Positions 1 through 5,117 of a DNA stretch of 9,161 bases are shown here, piece by piece. The notes under the pieces were generated by a model. That model saw only the letters and a list, made by a program, of their open reading frames with translations. It searched no databases and was not told where the DNA came from. The position numbers were made by a program, and so were the translations under genes. Source of the DNA: JAWKWH01 sp041582695 (GTDB lineage: Bacteria; Pseudomonadota; Alphaproteobacteria; Rhizobiales; Rhizobiaceae); NCBI GenBank assembly GCA_041582695.1, contig JBFIBB010000135.1, positions 1 through 9,161 on the forward strand, in the 5' to 3' direction. Within the stretch, counting starts at the first letter, position 1. Each line of letters opens with the position of its first letter.

Positions 1-583
1 CCGCGTCGCCCGCATCCTGACCCAGATCAACCAGGCCTGGGATGTCCTGTCGACGCTGACGCCTTCCGAATATCTTGAGTTCCGCCCGGCGCTCGGCAAG
101 TCCTCGGGTTTCCAGTCATACCAGTACCGCGCGCTGGAATTTATGCTCGGCAACAAGTCGGCGGCCATGATGGAGCCGCACCGGCACCGGAATCCGATTT
201 TCAACTGGCTGAAGCAAATTCTTGAAAGTCCGAGCCTTTATGACGCCGCGCTTGGTGTCGTCGCCAGCCGGGGACTGGCAATCGACGGGGAACATCTCTC
301 TCGCGACCTGACGCAAAAATACCGTGCGAACGCCTCCGTCGAAGCTGCCTGGGCGACGGTCTACCGCAATCGCGAGGAGTATTGGGACCTCTACCAGCTT
401 GCCGAAAAACTGGTCGATTTCGAGCACGCCTTCCGGCTCTGGCGCTTCTCGCACATGACCACGGTGAGCCGCATCATCGGCTACCGACGCGGCACCGGCG
501 GCACCTCCGGCGTCAACTATCTCGAAGCCATGCTGAAGGTGCGGCTGTTCCCTGAACTGTGGGATGTGAGGACGAGCTTGTGA
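1..583 (+). CDS. kynA: Tryptophan 2,3-dioxygenase, 5'-truncated by window edge
   Basis: The first full codon is at position 2 and the frame runs 193 residues to a TGA at 581-583. The enzyme is a cytosolic haem dioxygenase that opens the indole ring of L-tryptophan to N-formylkynurenine, the first step of the kynurenine pathway. The fragment shows the family landmarks: GFQSYQYR with the substrate-carboxylate-binding Arg at visible residue 43 (codon 128-130), LWRFSHM with the proximal haem His at residue 151 (codon 452-454), and GTGGTSG at 164-170, whose Thr165 lies 14 residues after that His, the spacing I recall for the Xanthomonas enzyme. The ending FPELWDVRTSL is typical of the family C-terminus. 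The N-terminal third, including the distal His region, is outside the window. No frameshift is visible. Identity is near certain; the promoter and operon partners on the left cannot be seen. Confidence 0.97.
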   Translation, partial: RVARILTQINQAWDVLSTLTPSEYLEFRPALGKSSGFQSYQYRALEFMLGNKSAAMMEPHRHRNPIFNWLKQILESPSLYDAALGVVASRGLAIDGEHLSRDLTQKYRANASVEAAWATVYRNREEYWDLYQLAEKLVDFEHAFRLWRFSHMTTVSRIIGYRRGTGGTSGVNYLEAMLKVRLFPELWDVRTSL

Positions 584-645
584 TATGATGTGGATACTCC
601 AAATCGCTGTCGCGATCAGGCAACCAGCTCTTTCAGGTTAACCCC

Positions 646-1029
646 ATGGACACCTCGATCCTGATCGCCCGCATCGTCGGCCCGGTCTTCCTGGTAGCGT
701 CGGCATCGTTGATCGTCTCGCCGGCACGAATTGACACGCTGGCGCGGGAGTTCCTTGAGCACAGGTCGTTGATGTTTGTCTCGGGCGTGCTGCTGATGAT
801 TGGCGGACTGGCAATCGTGAATACTCACAATCGGTGGGCGCTCGACTGGACGTTCGTCATCACTCTGCTCGGATGGGTAGCCGTTCTCGGCGGCGCCCTG
901 CGCATCCTGGCGCCGGACGCCCTTGCCGAAATTGGTCGCAAGATGCTGGACCGCCCGGTTGTCACGCGCGCCGGCGGCATCGCATGGGCAGCGATCGGTC
1001 TCTACATGACCTGGAAGGGGTATTTCTGA
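646..1029 (+). CDS. Small four-helix integral membrane protein, function unknown
   Basis: This 127-residue protein has four hydrophobic segments, at about residues 5-25, 43-60, 68-89 and 105-123, joined by short loops; the second loop (about 26-42) is charged and carries Arg, Glu and His. There is no signal peptidase site or catalytic motif that I recognise, and I cannot assign a family. It starts 62 bp after kynA on the same strand, so it may be co-transcribed with kynA or have its own weak promoter. The ribosome-binding site is poor (CAGG at 634-637, spacer 8), but no better in-frame start exists nearby. The hydrophobic pattern and the codon use are those of a real gene; an overlapping frame at 834-1130 has no comparable pattern. 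Membrane location is a firm inference; any role in tryptophan metabolism would be a guess from position only. Confidence 0.75.
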   Translation: MDTSILIARIVGPVFLVASASLIVSPARIDTLAREFLEHRSLMFVSGVLLMIGGLAIVNTHNRWALDWTFVITLLGWVAVLGGALRILAPDALAEIGRKMLDRPVVTRAGGIAWAAIGLYMTWKGYF

Positions 1030-1172
1030 TCGCCCCGCCGCAAACCGGCGCCGTATTCGGCTCCAAGCCCGGAATCACAACATCGTCGGCACATGCCTGC
1101 GGCCCGATAAAGTCCGAGAGGCCTTGCTGAGGGTCGAACCACACAGAGAGTTATGGAAGTCGGGACGGGTCT

Positions 1173-1775
1173 CTAACCATCCGGCAACCCCTTGACCCCG
1201 CCGACGAGAATGTCCGTCGCCAGTTTGGCGTAGTCGCGGCGGCTCATCGGGCCGTTCTCGCGAAACCACATGTAAAACCAGTTGACCATGCCGAACAGGC
1301 TCATCGTCGCCGGTTTCAAGAGCGGCGTGCCATCAAAGGCGTTCGGGTTGAGCATCCGCACCGCTTCGGCAAAGCGGAAAACCAGCCGCCGCTCGAGAGA
1401 TTTCAGATGCTCCTGCTGATCTTCGGGCAGAAGCGTGATCGTGCCCAGCTGCACCTTGTGCTTGGAATCGGCGTCGCGATAGCTTTCCAGCAGTGCGGCG
1501 ATCAGCGTTTCCAGCCGTTCCGCCGGTTCGGCATCCGGTTTGTCGGCCTCCTCCACGGCATCGATCAGATCGCTCAGATGCGTTTCGATGATGTCGAACA
1601 GCAGCGCTTCCTTCGACGCGTAGTAGTGGTAGATCAGCGCCTTCGACACGCCGCACTCGGCCGCAAGCTGCGCCATCGACGTGCGGTCGTAGCCCCCGTC
1701 CGCAAATATTCGCGCCGCCGTTTCCATGATGCCGGCGCGTTTGTCGTCGTGGTCCTTGGCGCGAGTGCGGGCCAT
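1173..1775 (-). CDS. TetR/AcrR-family transcriptional regulator, probable local repressor of the paa genes
   Basis: This 200-residue protein is of normal length for a TetR regulator. The N-terminal helix-turn-helix domain is clear: residues 14-28 (AGIMETAARIFADGG) form the first helix, and TSMAQLAAECGVSKALIYHYYASKEAL at 32-58 is the recognition unit with the usual YxHYxxKEAL end. Residues 60-200 form a helical ligand-binding domain with aromatic residues at 166-171 (WFYMWF region). Proteins of this family bind palindromic operators as dimers and let go on binding a small ligand, often an acyl-CoA. The gene lies on the same strand as paaI and paaK and 226 bp after paaK, so it may be read from the paa promoter, from its own promoter, or both. 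The ATG at 1775 follows GAGGGGG (1792-1786, spacer 10). A role as a PaaR-like phenylacetyl-CoA sensor is inferred from position only. Confidence 0.93.
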   Translation of the reverse strand: MARTRAKDHDDKRAGIMETAARIFADGGYDRTSMAQLAAECGVSKALIYHYYASKEALLFDIIETHLSDLIDAVEEADKPDAEPAERLETLIAALLESYRDADSKHKVQLGTITLLPEDQQEHLKSLERRLVFRFAEAVRMLNPNAFDGTPLLKPATMSLFGMVNWFYMWFRENGPMSRRDYAKLATDILVGGVKGLPDG

Positions 1776-1780
1776 CAGAC

Positions 1781-1805
1781 ATTGGCCCCCTCAACTGGAG
1801 CCAAT
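1781..1805 (-). promoter_or_regulatory. Hairpin overlapping the tetR ribosome-binding region (or an operator-like inverted repeat)
   Basis: Arms at 1781-1789 and 1797-1805 are inverted copies (outer six bases ATTGGC and GCCAAT perfect). In the leftward transcript they pair over 9 bp with one G-U pair and a 7-base loop, ending five bases before the tetR ATG. Most of the G-rich Shine-Dalgarno run (1792-1786) lies in the 3' arm and loop. As RNA this would limit translation; as DNA a 25-bp inverted repeat next to a tetR start could also be an autoregulatory operator. The pairing is seen in the sequence; the function is inferred. Confidence 0.4.
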
Positions 1806-1811
1806 CCATTC

Positions 1812-1859
1812 ACCCCCCTCTGGCCTATCGGCCATCTCCCCCTCAAGGGCGGAGATTGG
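1812..1859. repeat. Palindromic repeat, left copy of an inverted pair
   Basis: This 48-base unit holds two stem-loops side by side: TGGCC/GGCCA with loop TATC (1821-1834), and ATCTCCCCC/GGGCGGAGAT with a TCAA loop and one bulged C (1834-1856). It is an inverted copy of 1921-1971, identical over the outer ten bases and nearly so over the last 26. C-rich palindromes of this kind are dispersed between genes in many Rhizobiales genomes (from memory, REP/RIME-like elements). It contains no open reading frame of note and no T-run, so it is not a standard intrinsic terminator. Confidence 0.8.
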
Positions 1860-1920
1860 AAAGCGCGGATACCTCTCTCGCATTTTCGATGCGGGTAGGT
1901 TGCTTCAAGTTCGCCGGCCG

Positions 1921-1971
1921 CCAATCTCCCCCCTTGAGGGGGAGATGTCGGCGCAGCCGACAGAGGGGGGT
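1921..1971. repeat. Palindromic repeat, right copy of an inverted pair
   Basis: This 51-base unit is the inverted partner of 1812-1859, 61 bases away. It has the same two-hairpin layout: ATCT plus C-run against G-run plus AGAT around a TTGA core (1925-1946), then TGTCGGC/GCCGACA with a three-base loop (reverse strand) at 1946-1962. The second stem differs in sequence from the left copy but stays fully paired. The two copies could also pair with each other as one long stem of nearly 50 bp with the 61-base spacer as its loop. It lies about 30 bp after the paaK stop codon, where it could protect the 3' end of the paaIK message or reduce read-through into tetR. Confidence 0.8.
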
Positions 1972-2001
1972 ATGCGAACACATCACGATCCATGTGTTGC
2001 A

Positions 2002-3312
2002 TCACTCCTTCGGCCGTTTGTCGACAATGCGCACGGCCTTGCCCTGGCTGCGCGCCACGCCCTCAGGCTCGGAGACATCAATCCTGGCGGTGATACCGAT
2101 CACGCTCTTGATGTGATGGGCGAGCGCGCGCGCCGACTCCTTGCGAGCTTCTTCGCCGGCATGGGCGGTAACGGCTTCCACATGAACGGTCATTTCATCC
2201 AGGCGCCCTTCCCGCGTCAGTTCGATCTGGAAATGCGGCGCCAGCCCCTCGACCTTCAGAATCTGCTCCTCGATCTGCGTCGGAAACACGTTGACGCCGC
2301 GCAGGATGATCATGTCGTCGGACCGGCCAGTAATCTTCTCCATGCGCCGCATAGTGCGCGCCGTGCCGGGCAGAAGCCGCGTCAGGTCGCGGGTTCGGTA
2401 GCGGATGATCGGAAATGCCTCTTTTGTAAGCGATGTAAAGACCAGCTCGCCCTTCTCGCCCTCCTCAACCACCTCGCCGGTCTCGGGATTGATGATCTCG
2501 GGAAAGAAATGGTCTTCCCAGACATGCAGCCCGTCCTTGGTCTCGACGCATTCATTGGCCACGCCCGGCCCCATCACCTCCGACAGGCCGTAGATGTCCA
2601 CCGCATGCATGTCGAAAGCCTGCTCGATCTCCTGCCGCATGGCATTGGTCCAGGGTTCGGCCCCGAATATGCCGACCTTGAGCGGGCTATTGCGCGGATC
2701 GAGCCCTGCGGCGCGGTACTGGTCGAGGATGGAAAGCATGTAGGACGGCGTCACCATGATCGTGGAGGCGCCGAAATCCTCGATCAACGTCACCTGCCGC
2801 TCGGTCATGCCACCCGAAACGGGCACCACCGTGCAGCCGAGCTTTTCGGCGCCGTAATGCGCACCAAGCCCGCCCGTGAAAAGCCCGTAGCCATAGGAAA
2901 TGTGAACGATGTCGCCGGGCCTTGTGCCGGATGCGCGCATCGATCGCGCCACCACAGAGGCCCAGGTGTCGATATCCTTCTTCGTGTAGCCGACCACCGT
3001 CGGTTTGCCGGTCGTTCCCGACGAGGCGTGAATGCGAACCACCTGCTCGCGCGGCACGGCGAACAAGCCGAACGGATAGTTGTCGCGCAGATCTGTCTTC
3101 ACCGTGAAGGGAAACTTCGCCAGATCCGAAAGCTGCTTGCAGTCGTCCGGATGCACGCCGGCCCTGTCGAAACTCTGCTTGTAGAAAGGCACGTTGTCGT
3201 AGGCGTGTTTCAGCGACCATTTCAACCGCTCCAACTGAAGGGCGGAGATTTCGTCGCGCGAAGCGATTTCAATCGGCTCAAGCGATGCGCGCGCAGGTGT
3301 CAGGTCTTCCAT
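2002..3312 (-). CDS. paaK: Phenylacetate-CoA ligase
   Basis: The 436-residue protein matches the usual PaaK length (about 430-440). It converts phenylacetate, ATP and CoA to phenylacetyl-CoA, AMP and pyrophosphate, the entry step of aerobic phenylacetate breakdown in the cytosol. Visible motifs in order are: the phosphate-binding loop SSGTTGKP at 97-104; GYGLFTGGLGAHYGAEKLG at about 141-159, typical of PaaK; the YGLSE motif at 241-245 that shapes the adenylate pocket; YRTRD at 305-309 with the ribose-binding Asp; GRSDDMI at 329-335 at the hinge to the mobile C-terminal domain; and GKAVR at 424-428 with the likely adenylation Lys. The start is supported by a GAGGGAGA ribosome-binding site just before the ATG at 3312. 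paaI lies 35 bp upstream on the same strand, so the two form an operon. No defect is seen. A related aryl-acetate specificity cannot be excluded from sequence alone. Confidence 0.96.
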   Translation of the reverse strand: MEDLTPARASLEPIEIASRDEISALQLERLKWSLKHAYDNVPFYKQSFDRAGVHPDDCKQLSDLAKFPFTVKTDLRDNYPFGLFAVPREQVVRIHASSGTTGKPTVVGYTKKDIDTWASVVARSMRASGTRPGDIVHISYGYGLFTGGLGAHYGAEKLGCTVVPVSGGMTERQVTLIEDFGASTIMVTPSYMLSILDQYRAAGLDPRNSPLKVGIFGAEPWTNAMRQEIEQAFDMHAVDIYGLSEVMGPGVANECVETKDGLHVWEDHFFPEIINPETGEVVEEGEKGELVFTSLTKEAFPIIRYRTRDLTRLLPGTARTMRRMEKITGRSDDMIILRGVNVFPTQIEEQILKVEGLAPHFQIELTREGRLDEMTVHVEAVTAHAGEEARKESARALAHHIKSVIGITARIDVSEPEGVARSQGKAVRIVDKRPKE

Positions 3313-3347
3313 GTCTCTCTCCCTCGAAGGCGGTTTCGCCGCCGAAG

Positions 3348-3782
3348 CTAGTTGTTCCCTTCGTCGAAATGGACGCCTTTGACGATGCGCGACAATCCGC
3401 GGAACGTCGCAACCAGCGTGTTGTCGTCGCGCCGCACCTCGATGTCATAGATGCCCGAACGGCCTTGTTTGCTCACCTCGCTCGCTGTGGCGATCAGCCG
3501 GTCGCCGAGCATGCCCGGAGCGATGAATGTGATCGACACCTGCTGCGCGACGGCGCTCTGGTTGTAGCTGTTGCAGGCAAAGGCGAACGCCGAGTCGGCA
3601 AGCGTGAAAATGAAGCCGCCATGACAGATCTCGTGGCCGTTGGTGTGATGCTTCGCAACGGTCATCGACATCACCGCCCGGCCGGGTCCGACTTGGTCGA
3701 GTGAGGCGCCGAGCCATTTGGAGGCGGTGTCTCGCGCCCACATGGATTGTGCGCTTTTTTCGGCGATCTCCTGCGGCGTCAT
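3348..3782 (-). CDS. paaI: Hotdog-fold hydroxyphenylacetyl-CoA thioesterase
   Basis: From the ATG at 3782 the protein has 144 residues, the usual PaaI size. PaaI hydrolyses ring-hydroxylated phenylacetyl-CoA thioesters, releasing CoA trapped in dead-end products of the phenylacetate pathway; it is a cytosolic tetramer. The core NGHEICHGGFIFTLADSAFA at about 48-67 carries the HGG motif (54-56) and Asp63, which matches the catalytic Asp61 of the E. coli enzyme. GRSGIYDIEV at 108-116 is the second conserved strand. An in-frame ATG at 3848 would add 22 residues, but that extension does not resemble PaaI, would run through the candidate operator, and lacks a ribosome-binding site, while the ATG at 3782 follows a strong GGAGGA (3796-3791, spacer 8). 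The gene is first in the leftward paaI-paaK operon and diverges from the P450 gene. Confidence 0.94.
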   Translation of the reverse strand: MTPQEIAEKSAQSMWARDTASKWLGASLDQVGPGRAVMSMTVAKHHTNGHEICHGGFIFTLADSAFAFACNSYNQSAVAQQVSITFIAPGMLGDRLIATASEVSKQGRSGIYDIEVRRDDNTLVATFRGLSRIVKGVHFDEGNN

Positions 3783-3790
3783 TCCGTCTT

Positions 3791-3796
3791 TCCTCC
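3791..3796 (-). promoter_or_regulatory. Ribosome-binding site deciding the paaI start
   Basis: GGAGGA on the reverse strand, 8 bases before the ATG at 3782. It favours the 144-residue form over the longer in-frame start at 3848, which has no such site. Confidence 0.75.
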
Positions 3797-3823
3797 AACA
3801 GGGTATGGCGCGATGATTCACAC

Positions 3824-3852
3824 TTGCATAAACCGACCGGCCGGTCAATAAT
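3824..3852 (+). promoter_or_regulatory. Candidate promoter for the P450-paaZ operon
   Basis: TTGCAT at 3824-3829 (three of six bases of the -35 consensus) and AATAAT at 3847-3852 (five of six of the -10 consensus) are 17 bases apart, the ideal spacing. The start point would be near 3859, giving a leader of about 30 bases before the P450 ATG at 3890. It is the only AT-rich patch in the divergent region. A second option is TAATAC at 3849-3854 with a 19-base spacer. On the reverse strand TTGACC (3848-3843) resembles a -35 box for paaI, but I find no good -10 at the right distance. This is a consensus match by eye, not evidence of activity. Confidence 0.45.
3835..3846. promoter_or_regulatory. Palindromic candidate operator for the TetR-family repressor
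   Basis: GACCGGCCGGTC is a perfect 12-bp palindrome lying exactly inside the 17-bp spacer of the candidate P450 promoter and in the region that must also hold the paaI promoter. The wider 20 bp (3831-3850) is symmetric at 7 of 10 pairs. GC-rich palindromes of ACCGACCGGT type are common operators for TetR-family proteins. A bound dimer would block RNA polymerase on both sides, so one regulator could control paaIK and P450-paaZ. The nearest regulator gene is the tetR at 1173-1775. The palindrome is seen; the protein that binds it is inferred. Confidence 0.55.
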
Positions 3853-3878
3853 ACTTGAAGCGGATGGCGGCACCAGGC

Positions 3879-3883
3879 GGAGG
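3879..3883 (+). promoter_or_regulatory. Ribosome-binding site deciding the P450 start
   Basis: GGAGG (followed by AG), spacer 6, before the ATG at 3890. It marks this ATG as the start, although the open frame continues upstream to 3701 through the divergent promoter and into paaI. Confidence 0.75.
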
Positions 3884-3889
3884 AGACAG

Positions 3890-5101
3890 ATGGCCGACAA
3901 GGCGCTGGCCGACAGCTTCGAACTGAACGACCTTCCTGCCGGATTCGTGGACGACCCGTTCCCGGTCTACCGGGCGCTGCTGGAACACACGCCCGTCAAG
4001 CATTTTTCCGACGGGTCGATCATGCTCTCGCGCTTCGACGATCTCGACCGGGTTTACCGTGACACCACGACCTTTTCTTCCGACAAGAAGGTAGAGTTCT
4101 GGCCCAAATACGGTGACTCGCCGCTCTACGAACATCACACCACGAGCCTGGTCTTTTCCGATCCACCGCTGCACACGAGGGTGCGAAAGATCATGGTCGG
4201 GGCGCTCAATCCCAAGGCGCTGCAGGCAATGGAGCCGGGGCTGAATGCCCTTGTCGACCGGTTGATCGCGGCGCTCGAGAACAAGCCGGAAGCCGATCTT
4301 ATCGAGGACTTCGCCTCCGCCATCCCTATCGAGGTCATCGGCAACCTGTTTGCCATTCCGCATTCGGAACGCGGTCCGCTTCGCGACTGGTCGCTTGCCA
4401 TTCTCGGCGCTCTCGAACCCGTGCTCACGCAAGAGCGGGAAGACTGGGGCAATCGCTCCGTTACCGAGTTCAAGGCCTATCTGAAGGATCTGGCGGACGA
4501 AAGGCGCAAGCGACCAGGCGATCCGGCAACCGACGTGCTGACCCGTCTGATCGAGGGTGTCGGCGGCGAAACGCTCACCGAAACCGAACTCCTCCAGAAC
4601 TGCATATTCATTCTCAACGCCGGACATGAAACGACGACCAACCTGATCGGAAACGCCCTGGCTTCGCTTCACGCCTGGCGGGGTGAACGCAAGCGGCTTC
4701 TGGAAGATCCGGGCCTGATCAACACCGCGGTGGACGAGTTCCTGCGCTTCGAAAGCCCCAATCAGCTCGGCAACAGGATGACGACCGCCAATTGCGAGTT
4801 TCACGGCGAAACCATTGGCGCCGGCACGCGTGTTCACCTGTGCATCGGCGCGGCGAACCGCGACCCGCGCCAGTTTCCCGAACCCGACCGGCTCGACATT
4901 TCGCGCAAGCCCAACAAGCATCACGCCTTTGCGGGCGGACCGCATCTTTGCGTCGGCTTTTCGCTAGCGCGAATGGAAGGACGCATCGCGATCTCGAAGT
5001 TTCTCGAACGTTTTCCAGATTACGAGCTGACCGGAAACGCCGTTCGAAACGGCCGCGTGCGTTTTCGCGGCTACGCATCATTGCCCGCCCGTCTGGGCTG
5101 A
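3890..5101 (+). CDS. Cytochrome P450 (soluble bacterial class), substrate unknown
   Basis: The 403-residue protein has the normal length of a soluble bacterial P450 and no membrane anchor or fused reductase. These haem monooxygenases insert one oxygen atom using electrons from a separate ferredoxin and reductase, which are not encoded in the window. Visible motifs: DPPLHTRVRK at 91-100 (C-helix, haem propionate contact); the I-helix oxygen-activation motif AGHETT at 244-249; the K-helix ExxR as E283/R286; ANRDP at 322-326; and the haem loop FAGGPHLCVG at 347-356 with Cys354 as the haem ligand. All key residues are present, so the enzyme should be active. It heads an operon with paaZ 16 bp downstream and diverges from paaI. 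The setting suggests an aromatic or aryl-acetate substrate, but a P450 is not part of the known phenylacetyl-CoA pathway and I cannot assign a CYP family. Confidence 0.96.
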   Translation: MADKALADSFELNDLPAGFVDDPFPVYRALLEHTPVKHFSDGSIMLSRFDDLDRVYRDTTTFSSDKKVEFWPKYGDSPLYEHHTTSLVFSDPPLHTRVRKIMVGALNPKALQAMEPGLNALVDRLIAALENKPEADLIEDFASAIPIEVIGNLFAIPHSERGPLRDWSLAILGALEPVLTQEREDWGNRSVTEFKAYLKDLADERRKRPGDPATDVLTRLIEGVGGETLTETELLQNCIFILNAGHETTTNLIGNALASLHAWRGERKRLLEDPGLINTAVDEFLRFESPNQLGNRMTTANCEFHGETIGAGTRVHLCIGAANRDPRQFPEPDRLDISRKPNKHHAFAGGPHLCVGFSLARMEGRIAISKFLERFPDYELTGNAVRNGRVRFRGYASLPARLG

Positions 5102-5106
5102 CCGAC

Positions 5107-5111
5107 AGGAG
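5107..5111 (+). promoter_or_regulatory. Ribosome-binding site of paaZ
   Basis: AGGAG, 6 bases before the ATG at 5118 and inside the 16-bp gap after the P450 stop codon. The gap is too short for a separate promoter or terminator, which supports co-transcription. Confidence 0.65.
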
Positions 5112-5117
5112 CACCCA

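Noticed and set aside
603..616. Small hairpin between kynA and the membrane protein (ATCGC/GCGAT, loop of 4)
   Set aside because: A 5-bp stem without a T-run is expected by chance in GC-rich DNA; it is not enough for a terminator or regulatory call.
1030..1172. Possible terminator between the small membrane protein and tetR
   Set aside because: Two small hairpins are present (1036-1050 with a 5-bp stem and 1050-1061 with a 4-bp stem), but neither is followed by a T-run and the stems are short. I see no other feature in this convergent gap.
1812..1971. Inverted repeat pair as the ends of a small insertion element (MITE)
   Set aside because: I see no target-site duplication flanking the pair, and each copy is itself palindromic, which fits a REP-like pair better than terminal repeats.
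1726..3351. Long rightward open frame of 541 codons
   Set aside because: It lies opposite paaK and its sequence is rich in His, Arg and Leu with no domain; paaK on the other strand has every family motif. It is a shadow frame of GC-rich coding DNA.
3783..3848. N-terminal extension of PaaI by 22 residues
   Set aside because: The extension has no resemblance to PaaI proteins, no ribosome-binding site, and would cross the divergent promoter and palindrome.
3845..4945. Leftward open frame of 366 codons opposite the P450 gene
   Set aside because: The composition is that of an antisense shadow, and the P450 frame carries all haem and oxygen-binding motifs over the same stretch.
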